From Clostridium bowmanii (GTDB lineage Bacteria; Bacillota; Clostridia; Clostridiales; Clostridiaceae), in assembly GCF_018861315.1 (NCBI RefSeq), contig NZ_JAHLDL010000044.1:1-32585 (forward strand): a stretch of DNA of 32,585 nt, written 5' to 3'. Shown piece by piece: positions 24,617 through 32,532 of this stretch. The notes beneath the pieces are model-generated. The model was not told the origin of the DNA and did no database searches. It was given only the letters and a program-made list of their open reading frames with translations. Both the position numbers and the translations under genes were made by a program. The number at the start of each line of letters is the position of its first letter. Positions within the stretch are counted from its first letter, which is position 1.

Positions 24617-25598
24617 GGAAAAGCAGCTTGTTTTCAATGGTCCATATGGAGATTCTTGTTATCTCTATGTAGATTATAAAAAAAGTCTTGGCTATAAATT
24701 TGGCGAATCATCCCTCTATAGCCTAAGATATATGGATGATTTTTTCAAGAAATATTCCATAGGTATTCCTTTCTTAACAAAAGAAATGGCAGAAGACTAT
24801 ACTGCAAAACGTGGTAATGAGTCAGCAAAGACACAGCATACGAGAATGAGCTTGATACGCCAATTCGCAATATTTATGAATAATACTGGCTATGTCTTTT
24901 ATGTCCATCCTAAAGAATTAATACCTATAGTTAAAAAATTTACTCCATATATATTTACTCGTGATGAAATTAACAGCATTCTAAAAGTGGTAGACAATTT
25001 AGCAGCTACTCCATGGAGCATTCATTATCACTTAATATATCCCATGCTTTTCCGGATGCTGTATTGCTGTGGATTGCGCATTAATGAAGCTTTATCTTTA
25101 AAAAACTCAGATGTTGACGTAAAGAATGGAATACTTACAGTTACAAAAGCAAAATTAAATACCAGTAGACTTGTTCCTATGTCAAAATCATTAACTGATT
25201 ACTGTAAAATATATGTTATGAAAATGGGTCTAGATATGAATAGCACAGGCTACTTTTATCCTTCAAGAGACCAAGGTAAATATAATCGCAATCCAGTCTA
25301 TGTAAAATTAAAACAGTTTATGAAGGAAGCAAATATTTTTACCGACGGTTCTGTTGGACCTAGGGTTCATGACTTGCGGCATACTTTTTCAGTCCATTCA
25401 CTAGAAAAAATGGTGGCTGATGGACAGGATATTTATTGTGCACTTCCAGTCTTAAGCACTTATTTAGGGCATCGTGGAATAGAAAGTACAGAAGGCTATT
25501 TAAGACTTACGCAGGAAGCCTATGCTGGGATTATTAATTTAATGAGCCCTTTATATGAAAGTGTTTTTCCGGAGGTGACATTTATTGAAGAGCAATGA
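24606..25598 (+). CDS. ritB: Tyrosine recombinase, RIT gene B
   Basis: The protein is 330 residues. Catalytic residues are R158 (CGLRINEALSL), K181 (TKAKLNTSR), H255-x-x-R258 (HDLRHTF), H289 (LGHRGIEST) and Y298 (GYLRL). The N-terminal core-binding domain contains KTQHTRMSLIRQFAIFMN. GGAGGTG lies 5 nt upstream of ATG inside the end of gene A. It ends overlapping gene C by 14 nt. The fixed order of three different recombinases suggests a heteromeric synaptic complex. Confidence 0.9.
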   Translation: MKDREKQLVFNGPYGDSCYLYVDYKKSLGYKFGESSLYSLRYMDDFFKKYSIGIPFLTKEMAEDYTAKRGNESAKTQHTRMSLIRQFAIFMNNTGYVFYVHPKELIPIVKKFTPYIFTRDEINSILKVVDNLAATPWSIHYHLIYPMLFRMLYCCGLRINEALSLKNSDVDVKNGILTVTKAKLNTSRLVPMSKSLTDYCKIYVMKMGLDMNSTGYFYPSRDQGKYNRNPVYVKLKQFMKEANIFTDGSVGPRVHDLRHTFSVHSLEKMVADGQDIYCALPVLSTYLGHRGIESTEGYLRLTQEAYAGIINLMSPLYESVFPEVTFIEEQ

Positions 25599-26601
25599 TT
25601 TTGCTACATATTTGTCATCATACTTTTTAAAGTACATGCCACTGCAAAGCGGTTACAGCGATAATACAATTAAGTCTTATAGAGATACATTCATTATTTT
25701 TCTCAGATACAGCAAAGATATATTGGGAATAAATCCTGAAAAACTTAATTTTACTTTAATTAGCAAAAATATGATTATTGATTTTTTAATTTGGTTAGAA
25801 ATTAAAATGAAGTCCTCTATTTCAACTAGAAATCAGAGACTAGCCGCGTTACATTCTTTTTTTAGATATGTTCAGATAGAGGCACCCGAATACATGGAAA
25901 CGTGCAATGATAATCTATCAATTCGTTCAAAGAAAACACCATCGCCAGGAATGAACTATTTATCAGTAGAGGCTATTAAAGAACTTTTAGCTTCACCTAA
26001 TATGAAATCAAAACATGAGCGCAGAGATTTGGCAGTTCTGGCTTTACTGTATGATACTGGTGCAAGAGTACAAGAAGTGGCTGATTTAGTTATTTGTGAT
26101 ATCCGAATAAAAATTCCAGCAACAATTCAATTAACTGGTAAGGGTAATAAAACGCGTATTATACCTTTAATGCCTCAAACTATGAACATCATAAAATCTT
26201 ATATGTTAGAAAATAATTTGTTGACTGAATCATGTATTGCCAAACCATTGTTTTATAATAAGGGCAATCAAAAGCTAACAAGAGCAGGCATATCATATAT
26301 TTTAAACAAGTATGTAGAGATTGCAAGAAAAAATCATTCTAATTTATTTCCTTCTAAAGTTACGCCTCATGTATTGAGACGAAGTAAGGCAATGCATCTC
26401 TTAGAAAGAAACGTTAATTTGATTTATATTAGAGATTTTTTGGGGCATGCATCTGTGACTACTACGGAGATTTATGCAAAATCAAACCCTGAGGTAAAAC
26501 GTAAAGCTATTGAACATGCAAGTCCGAGTTTATTGCCAGATGAGAAATATACAAAAAAAACAAAACAGGATTTGCTTGATTGGTTGAAGACAATAATTTA
26601 A
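25585..26601 (+). CDS. ritC: Tyrosine recombinase, RIT gene C
   Basis: The protein is 338 residues and resembles XerC/D-type integrases most: N-terminal core-binding domain (about 5-105), then R161 (TGARVQEVADL), K186 (LTGKGNKTR), H262-x-x-R265 (HVLRRS), H288 (LGHASVTTT) and Y297 (EIYAKS). TTG at 25585 is the start, as GGAGGTG lies 7 nt upstream. In HVLRRSKAMHLL the usual His after HxxR (HxLRH) is Arg, a mild deviation. The right terminal repeat begins about 60 nt after its stop. Confidence 0.9.
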   Translation: MKSNDFATYLSSYFLKYMPLQSGYSDNTIKSYRDTFIIFLRYSKDILGINPEKLNFTLISKNMIIDFLIWLEIKMKSSISTRNQRLAALHSFFRYVQIEAPEYMETCNDNLSIRSKKTPSPGMNYLSVEAIKELLASPNMKSKHERRDLAVLALLYDTGARVQEVADLVICDIRIKIPATIQLTGKGNKTRIIPLMPQTMNIIKSYMLENNLLTESCIAKPLFYNKGNQKLTRAGISYILNKYVEIARKNHSNLFPSKVTPHVLRRSKAMHLLERNVNLIYIRDFLGHASVTTTEIYAKSNPEVKRKAIEHASPSLLPDEKYTKKTKQDLLDWLKTII

Positions 26602-26607
26602 TATCTT

Positions 26608-26695
26608 TTATGTGAAGTTAAATGTTTAAAATCCTTAGAAATATCAGTGATTTAGAACACAACTTCACATAATATTTAACTTCACATAAGATGAA
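26608..26695 (-). repeat. RIT right end: subterminal palindrome and terminal repeat
   Basis: TTATGTGAAGTT (26608-26619) is inverted as AACTTCACATAA (26661-26672). AACTTCACATA occurs again directly at 26679-26689. The terminal repeat is 26661-26695. Three copies of one 11-bp word near the cut site look like recombinase-binding core sites. Confidence 0.8.
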
Positions 26696-26935
26696 TGGGG
26701 GTACGTACCATTCGAAAAAGAGGGAGCTCAGTTACTATTTCAAGTAATCTCGGAATGTTATGAAAAAAGAAGTATAATCATTACTACAAATTTAGAGTTT
26801 AGCAAATGGAATGGAATTTTTTACGACGAAAAGCTTACTAGTGCTATTATTGACAGATTAGTTCACCACAGCCATTTATTAGTTTTTAGTGGTCCAAGCT
26901 ACCGCTTAACACACTCAACCATGAATACCCAATAA
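26690..26935 (+). pseudogene. istB 3' half, right flank
   Basis: The fragment encodes 81 residues, beginning DEWGYVPFEKEGAQLLFQVI and ending with TAA at 26933-26935. SIIITTNLEFSKW and AIIDRLVHHSHLLVFSGPSY identify IstB. It starts at exactly the same Walker B codons as the left fragment but differs strongly in sequence, so it comes from a second istB gene. Trp occupies the position that is Val or Ile in IstB proteins (GAA-TGG-GGG), suggesting that the three bases at 26696-26698 are a crossover scar. The Walker A half is absent. Confidence 0.85.
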
Positions 26936-26973
26936 TGGAAATAGGGTGCTGGGAAAATTAAGTTCCGCAATGC

Positions 26974-27141
26974 ATGATTTTTAGCTTGCCAAAAACAGGT
27001 AGTCAGCCACTGATATCCGATATAACTGCTAAGCTATCTGAAAACTACAATCTATTGCATTTGTTACGAGTTTGTAGTAACTTAGAGCAACATCAAATTA
27101 GCTTACTTATCCAAATAGCAGAAAATTTTAAAAGTAGTTAA
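26974..27141 (+). CDS. Short ORF or remnant, regulator-like C-terminus
   Basis: This 55-codon frame reads MIFSLPKTGSQPLISDITAK and on to LLHLLRVCSNLEQHQISLLI, QIAENFKSS. The last helix pair resembles the C-terminal tail of small HTH regulators of Firmicutes. There is no ribosome binding site and no HTH, so it is probably the tail of a lost gene. Confidence 0.3.
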   Translation: MIFSLPKTGSQPLISDITAKLSENYNLLHLLRVCSNLEQHQISLLIQIAENFKSS

Positions 27142-27204
27142 AGACCATTACCAATCTTTATTCCTAAAATAATCTCCTCTTTCATCACAATGTATTCAAA
27201 TAGA

Positions 27205-27250
27205 AAAATCCATATTAAAGCTCATTTAATGGCTCTAATGTGGATATTTG
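27205..27250. terminator. Hairpin, possible terminator
   Basis: AAATCCA-TA-TTAAAGC pairs with GGCTCTAA-TG-TGGATATTT with small mismatches. It stands between the istB-linked fragment on the plus strand and the arginase-fold gene on the minus strand. The remainder of 27142-27444 shows nothing else. Confidence 0.4.
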
Positions 27251-27444
27251 TACTCAAAACTTTATTTATACTTTTAAGCGTTAATTTTAATTTTCACTTG
27301 AGGTTACATATATAAATTTTAGGAATTAAGGCTTAAGTTTCATAAAATTTTCTATGTATAAATAGAAATACTTTCTAATAAGTTATTTATTTTCTATTAT
27401 ATACTCCATAAATACGTAATAATAAAGCGTTCATTATCTATATT

Positions 27445-28215
27445 TTATATCTCATTAATATATTCTTTTATTACTTCAATCAATTCATCTGATTCTTTTA
27501 CTGTATATCCTGGCGAAATTGATAACCCAATGAAATTAAAGTTACCGTCATATAGTACATCCTCCTGATTTATACATCTAAAAGGCACTTCTTTTTCAAA
27601 CTCTATTATTTCAATGTCTTCAATTTTTTTTCCATATGCGACCCCTAAGTCTTCATATTGCTTATATTTTTTAATTTGCATTATATTAGTTTCAATATCA
27701 TAATTCTTAAAATGTATCTTTGAAAAGTCACACCCCTTATAATTATTTAAGTGTAACACATAATCTAAAGTATTTATCCAATTACATGCTACAGCAAATA
27801 TAAGATAATTAGCATATGAAAAGTGTTTAATACTATTTTTTTTACAAGTCAAATTTTCTGGATACATCTTTAATTCATAATCTAAATACAGGTACTCATT
27901 TGTTATATATTGAAAACTACTATCCCCAAAACCTAAATCTGCATGTGCGTCAACATGAACTAAATCAAAGGGAATACATAAATTCCCTTTCAGAATAAGT
28001 TCTCTCCAAAAGTAAAAAGCCTCATCGTGATGTGTATATATTCTTCCATCTATTTTTTTATTCTTTCTTAATCCTAAGTTAGTTTCTAAGTAACTAACAA
28101 GCTTTTCCTTGTTCCAAGGTTGAGTATACTCACTATTTAGACGTTTCCCATAATCATTTCCCCAATTTGAAACATCCATTTGAAAAAAATCTAAATCTAA
28201 ATCTAAAATCTTCAT
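27445..28215 (-). CDS. UPF0489-like protein with arginase-type metal motifs
   Basis: The protein is 256 residues from ATG at 28215, chosen because AGAGGGGGG lies about 4 nt upstream; a frame 13 codons longer exists. It begins MKILDLDLDFFQMD, has THHDEAF (61-67) and then FDLVHVDAHADLGFGD (83-98). The HVDAHAD box is the metal-binding signature of the arginase/deacetylase fold, as used in UPF0489 proteins, a family that includes RiPP peptide arginases converting Arg to Orn. A later FIGLSISPGYT fits the third metal-loop region (I-x-x-S). No RiPP precursor or transporter is seen nearby. It lies 16 nt downstream of the HEPN-like gene, presumably co-transcribed. The substrate is unknown. Confidence 0.75.
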   Translation of the reverse strand: MKILDLDLDFFQMDVSNWGNDYGKRLNSEYTQPWNKEKLVSYLETNLGLRKNKKIDGRIYTHHDEAFYFWRELILKGNLCIPFDLVHVDAHADLGFGDSSFQYITNEYLYLDYELKMYPENLTCKKNSIKHFSYANYLIFAVACNWINTLDYVLHLNNYKGCDFSKIHFKNYDIETNIMQIKKYKQYEDLGVAYGKKIEDIEIIEFEKEVPFRCINQEDVLYDGNFNFIGLSISPGYTVKESDELIEVIKEYINEI

Positions 28216-28231
28216 AATCCCCCCCTCTAAA

Positions 28232-29443
28232 TCAATAATAGCTATCATACTCATGATAACTATTCATCTCAGCTTCCCATTCTCGTCTTTCACTCAATTC
28301 TATATTCACTCCGTCTAAAAATGATAATAACTCATTGAAACATAAAGCTACATTTTTAACATCAAATTTTTCAATCTTGTTAAAATGATAATTTAGATTT
28401 TTATCTACTGGATATCTAAATTTAGTTGAACTACTATCAATCCCTTGTAACTTACTAATATATTTCTCAGTATTAATTATTGTTTTATCTTTACTTGATG
28501 GTGAACATTCTTCTATTCCTAATTATATATCATTCCATATGCCTGAAACACTATGTTTTTTTCTACTTATTTTTCTCATTGCCTTTTTATAGTCAAGATT
28601 AATATCTTTTATAAGTATTCTTTTAAGTGATAACTCGACTGAATTTCTGTATAAATAACACATTGGTAAAAACATTCCACTGCATTTAATAATATCCTTA
28701 GATATTAAATTTCTTAAATAATTTGCTGTTTCTGTGTAACCCTTGATGTATGGATAAAAATCAAAATTATCTAATGACATATGCCATCCTATAACACTTT
28801 GTTCAATATAATCTCCACCATTAATCAAAAATATTGGTTTATATGCACTGTACTGTTTTGTAGTAGTATCAACCTCTTCATAAATATCTTTTATTATTTG
28901 ATACGCAGTAATCATATTAGTTTTTAAATAAACTAAATTTATATTTTTCTGTTCTTTTAAAAAACTTATTCCATTATTACTAAAAGGGTATCTAAATACA
29001 TCTGACTCTCTATCCATATAAGTAATATCATTCAAATATTCCTTTAACCACAGCAATTCTTTTTCTCCTGTATTTGTACTATTAAACTGTATATTTCTAT
29101 AAACAACATCAAATGAGCTACTTAAATTATGACCTACTTCTCTTAAATATTTAATTCCCTCTTGTTTATTTATTATATATTTAAATACTAAAGCTTTTAA
29201 AATCAACTCCAATGATTGCCTATAAAGATATACCATAGGGAAAAACCAACTATCCTTAACCGCATTGTTCCTCAATGGTATTAAATAATCTATGACTGTA
29301 TTTCCAGCTAAATTGAAATTAATAGAATACTTATAAAATTCTTTTGATAAATTTTCGTTATTAATATTTTTAATTATACAATTGCTTTCCTTATCTATAA
29401 ATTTAAAATCTGCCTTTTCTCTTGGCCATTCAAATTCAAACAT
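28232..29443 (-). pseudogene. Tandem HEPN-like protein gene with one in-frame TAA
   Basis: The frame from ATG at 29443 (CGAGGTG 6 nt upstream) runs 403 residues, broken once by TAA at 28523-28525 after residue 306. Two homologous helical units are visible. Unit 1 has FFPMVYLYRQSLELILKALV (67-86), then GHNLSSSFDVVY and FRYPFSNN. Unit 2 has FLPMCYLYRNSVELSLKRIL (258-277), then KHSVSGIWNDI, the stop, and FRYPVDKN. The YR-x-S-x-E-L-x-LK...H-x-(L/V) pattern resembles HEPN-type domains found in defence and toxin proteins. Unit 2 continues its homology past the stop, so the TAA is recent or an error. The truncated 306-residue product might still be made. The arginase-fold gene follows 16 nt later. 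Confidence 0.7.
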
Positions 29444-30410
29444 GCAATCACCTCGAATAAAAATTATACTTAAGCTATTTTACCATAAATTAATTATTAT
29501 TACTAATTTAACAAAAAAAATATATGCTGTAATAATCCGATGATGGTTATAACCCACTTAGGACTTCCTATTATCAACGGTTATCTACCGTATATAAAAA
29601 AAATAAAAAGGACAAATTCTTATATTTGAATCAGATCTATGCTCCTCTACCTTTTCAGAATTTTACTATTAGTTTTAAAACTAATTCCCCGAAAAATAAA
29701 CACTAAATCTCAATCACCCCTCACACCCTCTTTTCACACATTTTTTCTCCCTAACTCATTTCTCATTTTGCATAAGCAAAAACAATTCAATCATTCTAAT
29801 ACCACGCATTTATTCTCCCACTCCTTCAATCTTTTATCGCTCTTTTTTTATCCCATTCCTATTCTTAGATCTACTCCCCCTAAAAATTTCGCCCTAACTA
29901 TGTAGACTTTTATTAATGCTTTGAAAACCCCACCACTTCACCCCCCCTCAAACCCGCATTCCTCCGTCCCCTAATCTCTCCTAATATTAACAAAGTCTTG
30001 AACATTTCCTCCAACCCCACCCCTCAACCCTATATTTCAACGCCAATTAATACTAATAAAGTCCTGAAAAACCTCTCCTACTTTCCTCATTTTTTCCCAA
30101 AAGGTCTGCAGACCATCCCATCAATATAAAAATCAATCTTTTCCTCATTTTTTCACAAATATTCTCTGGCATATTTTCTCCCGTCTACTATCAATCATTC
30201 TCTCCGCTTTCCTTATCCTATCCCATTAAACCCTCTCATATCAGGGCCTTCATCAGTTATGTGGCTGTTCGCAATCAATTTATTAATCTATCATCAATTC
30301 AATCTTTTCAATCAATCCTTCAATCATTTGATCAATCTTTTTAGCTGGGTTTTGTGCGTGGTTATAAAAAATATATGTTATTAAAAAGCACTATAAATTA
30401 TCCATATTGC
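29444..30410. other. Pyrimidine-rich non-coding region with AATAAAGT-like motifs (cluster 3)
   Basis: About 970 nt without a credible gene. The plus strand is strongly C/T-rich at about 29640-30240, with blocks such as CACCCCCCCTCAAACCC. Degenerate motifs AACAAAGTCTTGAA (29990-30003) and AATAAAGTCCTGAA (30054-30067), and AGACTTTTATTAATG near 29904, resemble clusters 1 and 2. TCAAT is repeated about seven times at 30277-30340. An open frame at 29639-29905 is low-complexity and has no ribosome binding site. Confidence 0.5.
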
Positions 30411-30419
30411 AATATATAG

Positions 30420-30448
30420 TTGACATTATAGATAATATATAGTATAAC
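30420..30448 (+). promoter_or_regulatory. Promoter of the XRE regulator-membrane protein cassette
   Basis: TTGACA (30420-30425), 17 nt, TATAAC (30443-30448). ATATATAGT occurs twice, just before the -35 and just before the -10, and could be the operator for the regulator itself. Confidence 0.75.
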
Positions 30449-30469
30449 TGTAATAAGGGAGGAATATAT

Positions 30470-30679
30470 ATGAAAAATCTTAAAATTAAATCCGCAAGAG
30501 CCTCATTTGATTTATCTCAAGAACAGTTAGCAGATAAAGTAGGCGTAACAAGACAAACAATAGGTATGATAGAAGCTGGAAAATTTAATCCCTCATTGCA
30601 ATTATGTATTGCTATTTGTAAGGCACTTGGAAAAACATTGAATGATATTTTTTGGGAGGATGACTATAATGAAAGATGA
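30470..30679 (+). CDS. Small XRE-family HTH regulator
   Basis: This 69-residue Cro/C1-type DNA-binding protein is essentially one HTH domain. LSQEQLADKVGVTRQTIGMI (15-34) contains helices 2 and 3, followed by EAGKFNPSLQLCIAICKALG and a short acidic tail. Length and sequence match the YozG-like regulators that pair with small membrane proteins. GGGAGG lies 8 nt upstream of ATG, under a near-consensus promoter. It overlaps the next gene by 11 nt. It probably represses its own promoter through the repeated ATATATAGT. Confidence 0.9.
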   Translation: MKNLKIKSARASFDLSQEQLADKVGVTRQTIGMIEAGKFNPSLQLCIAICKALGKTLNDIFWEDDYNER

Positions 30680-31112
30680 AAGAATAGAACAGGCAACTAA
30701 CAAAATTAAAAGTGAATTAGCTATATTAATGTATGGAATTGTAGTTATATCATTTGTATTTAAATCATTGGTTTACAATATAGATTTATCGAGATGTTTG
30801 ACTGAGTATATTATAATGATAATTACACCATTATATCAGTTTATCAGAGCACGTAGTATGAAAGTAAGCTTTCATGAAAAAAAAGGCTTCAATCAGTCTT
30901 TTAGAGTTGTTGTAATACCCTTTGTTGTAATAATTGCTATATTCGGAATGGTTATTTATAAATCAATTATAAATAATAATTTTGATTGGAAATATGGAAT
31001 TTTTATCTTAAATTTTATAGTTATATTTGCTTTCATATATTTCAGAGCAAATAAGTCAGAACAAAAACAAATAAAAAAATATGAAAAACAATTTGATGAC
31101 GATAATAAATAA
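30669..31112 (+). CDS. Small integral membrane protein, DUF6773-like
   Basis: The protein is 147 residues from ATG at 30669. GGGAGG lies 9 nt upstream, whereas longer frames lack a ribosome binding site. The N-terminus is amphipathic (MKDERIEQATNKIKSEL). Four hydrophobic helices follow, at about 20-38, 42-62, 82-102 and 111-130, and then a highly charged tail rich in K, E and D. The family assignment is from memory of similar proteins next to XRE regulators and is tentative. Overlap with the regulator gene shows co-translation. It may be a membrane sensor that titrates the regulator, or its target. Confidence 0.75.
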   Translation: MKDERIEQATNKIKSELAILMYGIVVISFVFKSLVYNIDLSRCLTEYIIMIITPLYQFIRARSMKVSFHEKKGFNQSFRVVVIPFVVIIAIFGMVIYKSIINNNFDWKYGIFILNFIVIFAFIYFRANKSEQKQIKKYEKQFDDDNK

Positions 31113-31114
31113 GC

Positions 31115-31149
31115 AAAGGCATTCAAGATAATTATCTTGAATGCCTTTT
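31115..31149 (+). terminator. Intrinsic terminator of the XRE cassette
   Basis: AAAGGCATTCAAGATAATTA and its continuation form a perfect palindrome: 15-bp arms, AAAGGCATTCAAGAT against ATCTTGAATGCCTTT, then T. It begins 2 nt after the stop codon. Confidence 0.9.
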
Positions 31150-31392
31150 GATTTTTTGCAAACAGTATTTATTGCTTAGTTTTCATAAAATGCTAAAACT
31201 ATTTTCAAATTTGAAGATACCCTTGCTAACCGCCCCTCCAAACCCTCACTCTTCAAAATCGCTCCTTAAATCAATCATTTCCCTCCCACAAGTCAAACTA
31301 TCCATCTATCATCTTATTGTTTTATTCATAATTTTATATATTATAATGTTGAAAATAATAATAAAAATAATCATCTCTTTATTATAGATAGC

Positions 31393-32532
31393 CTAAAAGA
31401 ACTTAGTAATTGTATCCGTTTGAGTTGCATCCCAATACCAAAAATCGAAATAATCAGTTGTTTTCGATAGTTCAATTTTCTTTGCTTTCTTTTCATCATA
31501 TTTTATATCGCCTCTCACACCAAATACCTCTCCAATATAAGGACGTTCCACATATTGATCACCTCTGAATATAATGTCAGGTTCATAATTATTATAATAA
31601 TTCAAGGATTCATAACCCTTGGAAAATGGTATATTCAAGGCTACAAGCTTCGAGTAAGCCTCTTTTTCATAACTACTCTCAGCCCATAATCCTTGTGTTA
31701 TTATTGGCATAAACATCATCGAAACAAATTCAGCATATCCCTTTAAATTCTTCTTTACAAACCCTCCTACCATTGTATGGAATCCTTTTTTATCTTTTAC
31801 TTGAACATTGCATGCTCCAACACTAACTGTAGCTTCTTCTATCATCTTAATTGAACAAGATATATATGTTTCGTGTTCTGTAATTTTTCCTGTATCCCCA
31901 TCTTTAGAGTAATTAGCCATTATAATCTTATCAAATTTTTTTGATTTAAGTATTTCGTCAATCCTGACATATGGCAAAAAAATAAACATGAAATCATCTG
32001 CATCCATAGCTTTAATTTTATTATAGGCATATTTATATGATTGAAGAGTTGATTCATCCTTAATTTTTATTCTACTGCTTGTAAAATACGCTTGATTCAA
32101 AAAGATTTGCATATTAGATGGCATTCTTTCATTATGGTGTTCCAGATAATCATCCCATGTCATCATATCTAACTTACATATGAGTCCAAACAATGTAACC
32201 CTACTACTCCCTTTCCCTCTACCAGTCCCTGAGTAATAGCTAAAAGACCCATTTGGCATATTAACTTTTCTTTTAATTTGTCTTTTAATTTGTCCGAGAA
32301 CAGACTTGGCAAGAGTGACTTCCATAATTCCATCATTATTTAATTCCCAACCTCTTTCATGTTCACCACCTACATACTCGGAGTGTAGGCTACAATTAGG
32401 TGAATGGTTCTGTCCATTATGAGAATTATTTCTTAAATATATTGTACCTTCTCTTATATGTATCGTACCTTCAATCTTTAGTGTGGTATCTTCTATTGTA
32501 GTGCGTCAAAATATAGCTTTATGTAACTGCAT
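31393..32532 (-). pseudogene. Hypothetical protein with nuclease-like C-terminus, early in-frame TGA
   Basis: The intact part, 310 codons from ATG at 32325, has no ribosome binding site. The frame stays protein-like for a further 60 codons upstream (TTLKIEGTIHIREGTIYLRN, ... HERGWELNNDGI) until a TGA at 32506-32508, before which the same frame reads MQLHKAIF. A single nonsense change near the true start is the simplest reading. The C-terminus contains EPDIIF, then IGEVFGVRGDIKYDEKKAKK, a PD...ExG...K layout like restriction-endonuclease-fold proteins of plasmids and integrative elements. No TM segments. The function is unknown. If the TGA is real, translation might still initiate internally. 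Confidence 0.55.

Larger units (their letters stand above)
23251..26695 (+). mobile_element. Recombinase-in-trio (RIT) element
   Basis: Three overlapping tyrosine recombinase genes are bounded by 35-bp terminal inverted repeats (23251-23285 and 26661-26695, 33 of 35 identical, starting TTCATCTTATG). Each end also has a subterminal palindrome. This is the known layout of RIT elements, about 3.4 kb, without cargo. The outermost six bases (TTCATC/GATGAA) also encode the Asp-Glu of the Walker B motif of the istB fragments on both sides. Confidence 0.85.

Noticed and set aside
23393-26601. Phage integrase module or Tn554-type transposon
   Set aside because: Three coupled recombinases without cargo and with palindromic 35-bp inverted ends fit a RIT element better. 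No Tn554 TnpC-type small protein or resistance gene is present.
29639-29905. 88-codon plus-strand ORF
   Set aside because: Low-complexity Ser/Leu/Pro/His translation of the pyrimidine-rich tract, without a ribosome binding site.
31148-31387. 79-codon plus-strand ORF after the XRE cassette
   Set aside because: It starts inside or next to the terminator, lacks a ribosome binding site and is composition-driven; it includes another pyrimidine-rich block.
2483-32532. Alternative genetic code or suppressed stops
   Set aside because: TAG, TAA and TGA each interrupt one gene, and one case is a frameshift. All intact genes end in normal stops, so simple pseudogene formation or sequencing error is the better reading.
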